Shown in pieces: positions 25,557-38,446 of a stretch of DNA of 64,000 bases. A program made the position numbers and the translations under genes. Under the pieces are notes generated by a model. It worked only from the letters and a program-made list of their open reading frames with translations, was not told the origin of the DNA and did no database searches. Position 1 is the first letter of the stretch. Each line of letters opens with the position of its first letter. Source of the stretch: Centroberyx gerrardi (Eukaryota; Chordata; Actinopteri; Beryciformes; Berycidae); NCBI RefSeq assembly GCF_048128805.1, contig NC_136000.1, forward strand, positions 23,946,446-24,010,445. The letters run 5' to 3'.

Positions 25557-28500
25557 TGTGTGCCTGCATGCAGTCAGACCAGGAATCCAATAGCTCTACT
25601 GTTACTTTCAGTCTAGCCCATCGTTCAGTTAGTCTGTCTGACATGCATATACACCCCACAGCAAATCATGTGGCTGCAATATAATATGTAAAGCATACAG
25701 ACATGGTGCAGTGGTTTAGACCTAAGCGACTTTGACCGCGGTGTGATTGTTGGTGCCAGAAGTGGTGCTTCCAGCATCTCAGAAACAGCTGCCCTCCTGG
25801 GATTTTCACACACTACAGTAGAGTTTACAGAGAATGGTGGGATAAACAAAAAACTAGGGATGCACCGATCCGACTTTTTCAGTCCAGATACCGATACCGA
25901 TAACTGGGCTTTGGGTATCGGCCGATACCGAGTACCGATCCGATACCAGTGTTTAATTAATAAACTGTAGGCTATGCCTCACTGTGTGGAAGAGACTGGG
26001 ATCATTCTTTTATGTGTAAAGCAACATCAGGCTTGACTTTAACATTGCTTTCCTAACTTTGTAAAACAAAATGTAACAAATAAATACGTAGATATAAATG
26101 TACTCAACTGTTATTTATTATTAAAATAATAAATAATCGTGCTCCAGCAACTTGGTAAAACATCTTCAAAATTAACAGGAATTACAATTCAAGTGTAAAC
26201 CTTTTAAATGCAGCAACAAATTAGTCAGGAATTAAAATCCCAGTATAAAACAATACAACTGCATCAAATGAGAACAAAATGTAAACATTAAATCACAATT
26301 AAGTCACAAACTAGTGCAAACAAACTTGATAAATTAAATCACAATTCACACAAGTAGTATAAACAAGTAACTTGGTAAAAACAAAACATTCAAAATATGC
26401 AGAATAAGCCTAAATTACTGAAATAACTCTGGCTTAACTGGTAATCTTGCTTTATGAAACAGCCCTCAGAAAAAAATCAAGGTATGTTAGTCTGACTATG
26501 TGTCGGCCGAATGGAGCAGCAGTACCTGACGAACACGGAAAACACTTGAAATCGTGTTGTGGCAGGAAACAACGTTGACCTACACCCGAGTCCCCGTAAA
26601 CCTTGGATTTATGAATGGAGTCTGGCTGGACGCGCCGATTGTATAATTGGTGGAAAACTACTTTACCTCGCAGGTTAAATGGCAGCCTGCTCGGCCGCGC
26701 GGTGACCCGGCAGAGTTTAAACATATAACCGAGACAAAGTATTCATGCAGGTGTGTTTTTAACTACCGAGCATCAGCACCGACCCCCGGTCAGCTCACCC
26801 CGACCCCGGCTCTGTTATGAGGGTTGGGCTCCAGGTTAGCTTGTTAGCCTGGATGCTAGCTGCGGGAAGCTCGCGCCCCACGAGCGAGAATTCAGTGCGC
26901 GAGACGCTGCGCGTGGCAGGCGGGATCCTCCGGAGCTGCTGGACCGGAGGAGCCACCGGACGGACCGAAGGCAAATGGCCGGGTCTACCGGCCTACCGGC
27001 GCGCTGCTGACGCATGACGTAGTATGCGCACGTAGACATAAACATAGAATTGAATTGAATAGATCGGCCCCATTGTCACCGATACCCGATCCAGCTATTT
27101 GAGTCAGTATCGGACCGATATCCGATATCAGTATCGGATCGGTGCATCCCTACAAAAAACATCCAGTAAGCGCCAGGTCTGTGGCCGAAAAACACCTTGA
27201 TAATGAGAGAGGTCACACATGCTCCAATAACAGCTCTTCACAACAGTGGTGTGCAGAAGGGCATGTCAGAACACACAAGTTGTTGGCTCTTGTGGTAAAT
27301 GGGCTATAGCAACAGATGACCAGTGCTAGATAGGTGCACCTAATAAAGTGATCAGTGAGTGTATGCGCGTGCACATACACTCATGTGAGCAATATTAGGA
27401 ATAACAAGAGTCTCCAGGTAGGCCGGTTTAGCTCCACGTCAGGGAGGCTGTTAGTGGAACACAGCTGGGCAGACTGCCACTTAGCAGCCTCTTTCACTCA
27501 CTCCCTTCTTCCTCACCGCTTCCTTTACCCTTAACCTCTTCACTCCCCCTTCTCCGCTTCCACCCCTCATCAACCTCTCCCACCTCCTCCTTTCTGCAAG
27601 ACCTGCTGTGGCTGGCAGCACTTAACATTCTCCTCCACTGTTCCACCCTCATCTTCCATCCTTCTCCCCATTTCCACGTCTCCCTCCTCCACTTATGGCC
27701 CTTACCTTCTCCCTCCATTAGCCCCCCCGGTCTCCTGCCTTCATCCAGCGTCCAACTTCTCCATCTAACCTCCCCTCAACCTGAAGCAGCTGTCACTTGC
27801 CTTCCGCCCCCGTCCTCTCCTCCACATCCCCCTCCCTTCTCTTTCTCAGTGGCCTGGCCTTTCCAGGTGTCAATCAGGCCTGCCCACAGCAGCCATTACC
27901 ATTCCACCTCCAACACACCCTGACATTTCCTGACGCACTGGAGGGCAGAGAGCAGAGGCACTGCACTCCCTCCTTCAAAATCGCCGCGTCTCTCCATCTC
28001 ACCCTCTCGGTCCTGTCCTGCCTTGCACCTTCCCTTTCCCCACCCATCAATCTTTCCATCCTCGCTTTCTCGCTTGCTCTCACACCTCTCTCTTCTTAGC
28101 TACATCTCTCATTCTCCCTCTCTTTTATTAACCCCCCTCCTCCTATCTGGCCATTCAGCCGTGCCATACATTCCCATCTACAACCCTGTCTGTGTTGAGC
28201 AGATCACAGGCACGGCATTTCTCACCAATCTGAGCACTTAACCCCGGGTCAGTAGGCTGTGTGCTAGCAGAGCCCAGGCTACTGACTCGTATATGTTGCC
28301 GAGTTCTCCCAAAACAAAAGCCATTTTAAATTTGTTTCCTCAAGCAAGGATAATCTGTTAGTCTGGGTCTAGTTCCAAACAGACAAATAATGCTTTTGAT
28401 CTTGTTTTATAAAGACTGAGTGCACCCTGGCAAGCCCCACTTAGCCCCGCAGAGGAAAAAAACACCCTAAGTGTACTGCTGCTGCATTCTTCCTGGCCTT

Positions 28501-31500
28501 GCTGCCTGCAGCTAGAGGAAGAGGTTGAGAGGACACTAGATTTTTATGTGCAGTAATCCATCCACCCAGCACGCTTGCTCTCAATTTTCTCTCTCCCAGT
28601 TTCATTTTTATCTGCCCGAGTCCATCCCCTCTCTCCTTTGAAATTCCTGTCTCCTTTCAGTGGCCCTGCTCCCTATATTCTCCCCACTGCCATTTCCTCA
28701 CTTTACCCCTTTCATCTTGCCACACCAATAGCTCATCCTCATTCAATCTCTTTCCTTACTCCTTACAACATCGTCAGTCTCAGTCAAGCTCGGTCTTTTT
28801 CTTTACGAGTCTGCAAATATCACAAAGATCAGGGGGGTTTCTTGCTCTTCTAGCACAACCCTCAAACACTTCAGGAACCCCATGTTTCATACATCACAAC
28901 TTTACACCTAACAAATGAATCACTTGTTAGCAGGATTCACCGCATAAGACATCTTTTGCCTGAAAAAAATGTGACAAACTGGTTGTCAGTTTTTTCAGAA
29001 AAAAGCTACTGCAAAAGCAAGAATTTGTGGTGGCTTTAATCACAGAAAACCTGTAAAATACTGAAGGAAAGAAATGTCAAAGCAGTCAGTGAGACACTCA
29101 CGTTAAGGCGGTCAAACAGCTCGTCCCCAGGTTGCTTGTTCTCCAGGAACAGTTTAAGATTCTTGAAAACCTGGGAAGAGGTGAAGAGACAAATGTTATC
29201 AAAGGATTTCTAGCTTCGTGAAGATTTTACTCATCCACTAGCTTGTGGCCAGTGCTTCTCAGCCCAGCCTAGTGTCAAATATTTTACTCACTAGCCAGCA
29301 TTTGAAGTGGGTCTTGTGGATTTTTATGTTGATGGCAGCCAAATAACCCCAAATAAACTTAAATAAATCCTTAAGTTACACCATTCCTGGTTCAAGCTCT
29401 GCCGCAGTTCATGTTTGAGTGCTGAAGATGAGAAATATTGAGCGGATAAGGAAATCATTATTCACTTGTTGGTTCTGTAAAAACCTTGGAGGACAGCAAA
29501 CCAGCCATTCATTCACCAGTCATTAATTGCCAAGCTTACTGGCCATTTGGGCATGGGACATCTTTTACATCCTAATGAGGGCTTGCTCCCTCAAAAAGTT
29601 GATACTTTATTAATATGTTGGGGAGCATTTTTTTTAAACAGTGTGCAGATTTTATTCAGCTTTAATGCAGGCAGCCAGACCCAGGCTTGGTCAGGCAGAT
29701 GCTATCGTGTCATGAACCCCAATGTGTGGTTAGTAGCCTGCAGGGTTTCTGTTAGAAAAAATTGGTGCGGGTCCACGTGTCCTGGAAGATCAATGTAAAA
29801 TAAAACACAATAAAAACTATTTGCAAACAAACAAAAAATTACATGTAGGCCTAGGCCTATCTGGCTCATAACATTTTAATTACGGCGTGCTGCTGCCGAC
29901 TTGAAATCAAATCATTTCCGTTCGCTATAGGCCTTTTCTCAGATAAAATAAAATAGAATAAAAACTCTTTGAAAATAAACAAAAAAATAACCATAACCTA
30001 TTGCTGGCTCATATAATTTTACTTCTTACGCTTTTTCGCAGCAGTGAAACGTGCAGCTGCCGATTTAAAATCAAAGGTGTCAAGTGTCTCTCCACAACTT
30101 GCAATGCGTATATGCCTTGTGACCTTGTCCTCCCCAAGGCGACTTCGCTGAGCTGTTTTGATTCGGTTCTGCAGAGAGAACCCTCTCTCTGCTGGCACAC
30201 TGGAGACGGGGATCAAGCAGGCTACCTTGGCCAGTTTGGCCCACTCGGGATAGATTTCGCTGAAATCCCTGATGAGGACTTCGCAGGCCGTTGAGAAATT
30301 CAAGCCTCCTTAACCGCGGAGCGCTGTCATTACAGCGATGGCATCTCGTTGCGCGCTTGTGGCATCGATGAGAGGGGCTGTGGCTGGTGCCGACTCGTCC
30401 TCGCTGGTCATTTCTTGGCCAAAATGACCAATAATGGTTCGGATGGCTGGTTCAGCATATTCCTGAAGCGCTGAGGGGACGGAGTGATAATGAATCAGTG
30501 ATATTAATTCAAATTGTGCTTAGAGGGAATTATTTTCACCGGACATTATGACCGAAGAGATTTAAATATGTCGGACTTCAACAGATTTTCCCGGTAAAAA
30601 AACGGTAATTACCGGATAACGGAAACACAGGTAGCCTGACTGTTGCCAAGTTGGGGACTGCGGGCGCAAAACATCGAAGGTGAAAGTGCAGTCGATAAAT
30701 TGATAAGTAGCGGCAGTAGCATGCTACGGGCTAGCTAGCAAGACAGATCTAAAATGCCACCTATACACAGCACACCTTAGACGTGGCAATGTGCTGTGTG
30801 TGTGCATGTTTGTGTGTTCATGTGGCAATGGAATCCATTGTATTGTGGAGTAACATACATGCTGTGTCTAGACCCTGACTTCATCACTTCTCCATCTCAG
30901 TGTTGCCAGAGGAGAAAAATCAGCACAATTATATCTGACATTTCCAGCAACTCCTTGGGTTCCACTGTCGCTCCCTTCTCCAAATAAACTGGCTAAACTA
31001 TGCGAGACACCAATTAATAGCAACAGATGTCTTGCTTTAAATACACACACAGACAGATATGTGTGGCAATTTCGCCTCAGCAAATTAATAATTAAAAATA
31101 AAAGTAAAGAGCAAGTGCTTTTGGAATGAAAATGTAAATCGGTATCTGTCTGAAAGTCTCAGAGAGGCTAAGACACCAAAGTGAGCTTGCCTAATTGGTT
31201 TAGTGATGTGTTAGTGTGTGTTGAAAATAAAAATAATAATAAAAAAATAGAAAAAACAAACCTCTGCAGTATGTGTGTACCCATCACAAGATGCTTATGC
31301 ATCAGCAGATGTCCTCACACTCTAGGACCATTTGATGAAGTCATTCAACAACGCAAATGGTGTTAAAGTCGAGATGAAATGAAAAATGCCTTTTTAACCC
31401 TTTTAGATCACATCCCCGGTCATATTGTGCACCTATTTAACAATATATGCCAAAAAATCAATTTCTTTGTATTCTTATATCAAAATTCAATCATGTTTTC

Positions 31501-34500
31501 TTCCTTTAAAACAAAATATGCCGTGTGCTTACGTAAGCATGCCCATAACCAATTTCAACCAATAATATCATGACATCCACCCATCAATCAATCTTCAACT
31601 TTTAGCGCACAGAGCTAAGATTCATTAGTTAGCTAGCAACAGCATGGTACTTCGGTGTGTCTTCAGGTGTTATGACACACCCACTTTTCAACGTTCAAAT
31701 CAAATTCCTCCCAACGTTATGTCCCGCCTGTCTTTCCTGTTTCACTCGGAAATACGTCAAGATACGGAAGTTAGATACTCTCGAAATGCCGTTCTCGACT
31801 TTAAAAAACGGTGTCTAAATGACATACAGCTGTCATCCAATATGCTGTTGTTCTGACCAGCCATTGGCTAAGTATTCCTGGACGGGTAAGACACAGTGGA
31901 GCAAGACAGTTTCCATAATTAACCCCCTATGGCCACTCAGTCTCTATCAAGGAATAATTCAGTCAATGCATGACTTTTTTTTTTAAGTGAAGTATGCATA
32001 TGGGGCATCTTGGTGGCACAGCAGAAATGCCATAATCAATACTAAAAACCTACAGATATGTTAGAATATATAACAACTGAAGGATGAAGGATTTCTACAC
32101 TGAACCTCTGAGTGGGAAGCAAAGGTGAGAGTGTAAATAAATGGACAATCACGTGATAACCTGCCAGTGAGCAGACATCTTGTAATGCGGTCCATCTCAC
32201 TCTCCAGAGGTTAGAAATGGAAATTCCTCCCTTCCGTTCCGGTTACATTTTATTCCAAATGACATTTAGCAGCGATCCCCCCAATTTACCAGGGAATTGA
32301 GGAAGCTAAAATATGCAAAGGCCTAATTAATTTTAGCTAATGTGTTGCTTTTGAATACACTCATTTGAATAATTACACCTTCTGCCAAGAAACAAAACAC
32401 TTTGGCTGTCAGGTGCTAACATTTCTCTTTCCATCTCTGAAATGGAAGCTAGCATGGGCTGACACCAGAGGAGGAGATGGACATGTCTAGACTCATACAT
32501 GCATGTTTGCGTGCACACACGCACAAACAAACATACACACACAAACACACATGCTGTTTGACAGAATGGAGAGAACTGAAAAAAGATACAAAAAAATTGT
32601 CATTTTCCTGTATTGCGGCATTGACTGACATGCTCAATATAGTGAGTGGTGGCATTTATCAATTATGCCATCAATTGACAGCAGTTGTTGTAATGCTTTA
32701 ATTACTTTGTTCTTTTATAATACCCATGTTGACAGCACAAGTCTCTGTCATGTTGACTTAACTGTAAATTGTGGGAACACCTGGCATTATAAATTCCTGC
32801 CAAAAAAAAGCGTATTGTAGAAAAAGTAGGAAAACATATGTTTGTTAACTGTGTTACATGGGGTATGATTGTGTTTTATTACTCCTGGCTGCAAAAAGAA
32901 TTTCCTTGTTGGGACAATAAAGGTACTTAACTGAACTGAACAACTGTGAAGCAACACCAACTGAACATTCTACTTCAACTGCCTTATACTGACTACAATT
33001 ATATGCAGAATTCTGATGCTTGCCTTTATTTTGATGAGAATAATTTGACTAAACTGTTAACATATGTATAGTGGGAAAAGAATGTTGTTGCAAACTCCTA
33101 TTCCGCAACATCATTCATTTTCCCTCTTTTAACTGCAGTGATATTTACATGGTTGCTCACATGAAACTTTCCTTTCCTTCCTAATTTCCCGAGAGGCAAG
33201 ACGGCTGGATGTAAACAAATAAAGTAGCCATGAACCTCAATGACAAGTTAAATTTATGCTCTGGAAGACCTGCAACTGTGAAAAATCTGATTGACAGGCT
33301 TACTGCTATCACTGTCTTTACATGTCAAAACAACCCTTGAATGATGACTAACATCACAGCAGCCCAGATCTTAAATCGTAATGTAAATACTTGTGAACAT
33401 GATCTTAACTAAACAAACAATAATGGCATACAACCTATTTCTATAAACAACATACATAACCTCTGTCTTAATCATAGCACTGTCAACACTTTATGATCTT
33501 TTTATTGGTGTGCATGCCACCATAATGAACAACTTGATGAACTTTTAGGGTAGCCAACCTACTTTTACATGCATGGATGCGTGGAGAAACCAGGCTATTG
33601 GCCATACTCAGGCTAAGGTCTCATTTGGGTTAAGCTGTTTACATGCACCTTTGATACTTTGTACTCCCTGTTGCCATGAATAAAGCAGTTAACAGAATAC
33701 TCCTGTCTACCTGTGGTGTCTCGCCCAGATGGAACAGTGTGGCAGCAAAAATGTATGAAAAAGGTGCAGCCACCAGCTACCCCCTTCCTCTTTGACTGAG
33801 GTTACTTCTAATACTGGGGAAAGAAACAATGACCCCTATAGTAATACTAAGCACTGCTTGCTGCCATGTTTTTTGTCAAACTGTACCCCTGATGCTGTGC
33901 CGGTCTGAGTTTGTGCAGGTCGCATAAACCAAAAATAAAAGCAGTAAGACATTTACATGCCACAGTAACCCATTTAATATCAGAGTAAGCCAGGCATCTT
34001 AACCAGGTGTCTCATACATGGAATAGGAGCTTATTTGGGTTATTCTAACAGAGCTATGACAGTTACCTGTATCGACCCAAAACCAGGTTACTTGAGTTAA
34101 GCGGGTTATGGACAGAGCAGCGGGAATCAACAGTTCTAACAGAAAGACAAACCTTGGGAATCCAATCTACAACAGTGCCCCGCGGACATTTCTCCTTACT
34201 CTCTCCCCTTAGGGCTCTGTTGATATGTATGCAAGTGACCTTCTCCTCAGGGTTTTTTTGCCAAAGACCCAGAGGGCAAAAACTAGATGATTAGAGTGAA
34301 ATACATTGGTTTTTATATCACGATAAACAGCCCCTAAATTGGTGTCCTTTGTTAATGTCCTCTCCTATTGAGTGGTGATAGGAATCGCCTTGTATTTATT
34401 CTGTGAGGCATCAAATTTGTATTTTTGGACTTAAATTTTCAGGTCCGAGCAAGCATGCAAAATAAAAGTGTGCTCTACCTTCCTGATGACAGGGACCTTG

Positions 34501-35887
34501 TTGTAGTAGCGAATGGAGTCTTTACCCAGGAAGTCGAACTCCACCACACACTCACTGCCCTCCAGTTGCTTGTGGAGGGTGATGTGCTCGACACGCAGCG
34601 AGCAGCAGCCCACTGTGTCTGCCGTCTCCCCCTCCTCCTTCTCATTACCCGCTCTCAGCGCCAGCTTTTTTTTGGGGGGGGTCAGAAGATGCAGAGATAA
34701 GCACACAACAAATGTGCACGCACGCATGCACGCACGCACGCACGCACGCACGCACACAAACGGCATGCAAAACACACCCAGCAGATTCACCAGCACACCC
34801 TCCCATTCACACAGTGAATATGTGTCAGCCATATAACTACTAAATATATACACATCAAGCAAAAATACAGAGCTGCACAGTAAACAAAACAAAGCCATAT
34901 CAGAATTAAAATCATCTTTGGCATTGGCCAACATAATGCTAGCACACATAATGTGCTAGAAATTGTTGCACTAGTGTACTAAACTTTTAGCATCAGCGAA
35001 ACCAATCACTGACCCAATCTATCATTTTCACTCAATACAGACAGAGAGAATTAGTTTCTAGTCATTGGAGGAAAATGACAGAGATATAATCAATTTTTTT
35101 CTCCCTTTGAGAGATCTTCGCTCCTGCTATGTGAGAAAAAGAAAGGCAGTCAAAACACACTGTTTTGACTTCCGATATACTGCATGTGGCTCTTGGTATC
35201 GGATTTTAGTATTGGGGAAATTCTCTGATACCAATTTATTTTACCAATTTTGATACCAATATCACTCATTTTATTCTAGTATTGGTTTGTAAAACCTGTA
35301 CAGTGAAACCTGTACATGTGAAACCTGTACTGTAACCCGCTGCCCCCTCAGAACCAGACCTTGTCTATAAAGTAGAGGGCCACAGCTCTCTGGCGTACGC
35401 CCATCTGCTTGGACTTCAGGTCCTGCTGGTACTGGTTGCGGATGCCTTCCACACAGGACTTGAGTTTCCGAGCGACCTCATACTTCTCCCAGTCCTTCTC
35501 TCCCTGCATTCAGAGGATGGACGGAAGGAGGGAGGGAAGGAGGGAGAGGGGTAGAGACAAAGAGCGAGCGCAAGAGAGTGGAAAGAAGGAGAAAGTGGGA
35601 GAATTAAAGAGAAACAGTGAGAAAGAGTGGTAGAGATAGGCACAGAGCGGGAGAGTGAATGTGAAAAAGAGAGGATTAAAGTGAAAATGGGTTCCTGACA
35701 TGAATGTTGTTTCAATATGGTAATCATTGTAACACAAATGCAGGCCGTTATCTTACACAAATTAACAAGAATATAGACAAGCAGATGCCTACACAACTAT
35801 AATAACCATTGACTTGAAGACATTCTGTTTGTCTGGCCTTTGCTGGTGGCTAAATATTGCAACCCAGACATTACCAAACCCACCACC

Positions 35888-35938
<51 letters not shown>

Positions 35939-38400
35939 TCATGGAGACTAAAAGTAGAATAACTTAACCTTTACAAATAAAAGAGAAAGGAGGGAGGGGA
36001 AGAAATAGAAAAAGTGAATGAATGAAGGAGAGAGAAAGAGATAGAGATATGAGAGAAGGGGAGACAATAACAAGATTTCATACATACAAACAGACACAAT
36101 CTTTTTAACACACGTACACACAAGTGTTATCATTTACTCTCAAAACTACTGTTAGAACAAAACCATTATGAGCAGAAGAAAAGTTCCATTGGAATAAAAC
36201 CATTATTATGATAATTTAATGTGAAACCCCCACAGTTTAAACAAAATGTCTTCAACCTCATTTGTTATTAGCTTTATTGACCATAACTACAATGCATGCA
36301 GAGTGCTGGCAGCCATACAACACAGGTCGACCATCAAACCATAATTCTTGCCTAAAACCAACAGTTTCATGAAGCCATTTCTGTGCTACCTAACTGGAAG
36401 GAATGAGCTGCTTTCAAGAAGCCACCATCTGATTTTATCAGCAAAAAAAAGTAACAAAAGTGCTCCACCAAAAAATACACTCTTCTGTTGTTCTGTATTA
36501 CTTTGTCTTTTCCAGTGAGAAATGCCTATAAATATACCATGGGGAAAAAATATGCTCTCATTCACCCCAACAACACACTTGATGAGGCACTGGATTTGTT
36601 GACTAGTGGAAAATCTGATCACTTTATGTCAATGTCATCCCAAAGTGAATGTCGTACAAGGTCTGAGGTTGTGTCAATGATTTGGGCAGAGGAATTATAA
36701 TACTGATTTTCCATTATCTAACTGTTGCTCTGATGGAAGATAAGAAATAACACTAAACACTGGGGATAGGTGACAGTCCTAACACCCACATAACATGCAA
36801 TTATGCACACGCACTCTCACTAAAGGGTGACACTTAATTTCAAAATGTTGCTCCATTCAAACAGTGTCTTAAATTGGGCGGACAAAATAAGGCTCAAAAA
36901 CAACAATTACACAATAGGCATCAGTGGGTGAAATACAGGTGTCAATAGCAAGTGCTAATCAGCTACAACAGTGCTGAGGTGATGTTAACTCTGACTGGTG
37001 TATTGTTAAAAAAAAAAAAAAGGAATACTCGCACACCATCCAGATTAGCTCAAAAAAGGAAGAAATGCCAAGATACAAAGAAAAGTGGCTTTTAATACAT
37101 GGTGCCAAATATAAAAAGTGCATAGTAACAAGAAGTGAATGACAGATGTGTTTTTCGACATTACATCATTGTCAGTGTCAAATAGGAAAATGGATTGATA
37201 TATAGATATTCGGGGTGTCACGATTCTCCAAATCCACGATTCGATTTGACTTTCGATTTTAAGGTCACGATTCAATTCGATTTTCGATTTAAACTTTTTT
37301 TTTTCAGCACTGGCGGCTATGCCATTGTTAGACTGTCAAGTCTTGATTTGTAAAGATCAACAGATCATTGGTTTTATGCCCTGATAACTGTCATTTACAT
37401 TTTCAAATTCTTCTTTAAAAAGATGGTATCAAGTGTGATATAACGGCCATATTTTATTTTTTTTGGAATGTACCACACTTTTTTCCATTTAAAAAAACAC
37501 AACTTTCCCTTTAATTTGGTACCAAATACATGGCAAGGCGATTCAGGGCGTCCTTACTTCAGTGTCAACATTCACAGTATGACAACAAAACAGATCCTTC
37601 CTATCTTGGCTAACGATAAGCTTTCAAAATACATACAAAACCTCCAGCGCTTCAGCCCACACAGTAATAAGATCAGACAATAATAGTCGGCAAACAAATA
37701 TGGAAAAAGTCACCAAACTTATATGGATAAAAGTCGCTGCAACCCGGCCAGTCCTCCTACCGACTCTTCGGCGCATTGCCTCCCGGAAAACAGCGTCCGT
37801 CTCCGGCGGTGAGAGCAGGTAGGTCCCGCTGTTTAGTGAAGGTGATCTTGTGTCTTGTTTTATCGAGCAAGAACAAGCGATTTTGATCAAAAGACTTCAA
37901 CTCACAATGTCTTCGTAACTTTCCACTACATACGGCGGGTCAGGTTCTGTCTCAGCTTCCAGAAGGTTTTAAAAGCATGACACTTAGCCGGCGAAGCCAT
38001 TTTTAGATCTAACGTTACCGGTGGAGGACGACTAAACCCAGGGAAAATCAAACGTCTCAGTGTCACCAGATATACAGTATTTTCCGATTCCAGTTCATCG
38101 ATGACAACTTGAAGTATAAAACAAAGCTGATAACTTGATTTTGAGTTTTTGGTACATTTTAAACGATTTAAAAATGACAGGCGCTCTTGGGCGCTATAGT
38201 GAACTATAGAACGGGCGCTCTCTAGCTGCTACGCTGTGTCATCATTGAAATGTTGTTTTTTTCTTCAGATGCGTGCAAGTAGGCAGGGGTAGAGAGAAAA
38301 AAAATAGTGGGAGAATCACGAACCTGCTCGTGATTTCGAAGGTCGAACTCGAACGCTCATTTCGATCGATTTTCGATTTAGAATCGAAATCGTGACACCC

Positions 38401-38446
<46 letters not shown>

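Larger units (their letters stand above)
24020..29100 (-). other. top1: Large top1 intron (14 to 15)
   Basis: Contains AC/GT microsatellites (24668-24694, 24786-24804, 25525-25553), the Tc1 relic with its hAT insert, and a C/T-rich stretch at 27490-28830 free of recognised genes. Confidence 0.6.

Noticed and set aside
31644..31856. 70-aa frame starting [13 protein letters not shown]-like at first sight
   Set aside because: The spaced Cys/His and Trp/Pro positions of a THAP domain are absent; no support beyond the first two Cys.
34431..34949. 172-aa minus-strand frame
   Set aside because: Only 34479-34664 is real coding (top1 exon 13). The rest is intron read-through over the CACG repeat.
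35190..35290. hAT-like words (gtatcggattttagtattgg, gataccaatatcac)
   Set aside because: No paired ends or target duplication; too short to call.
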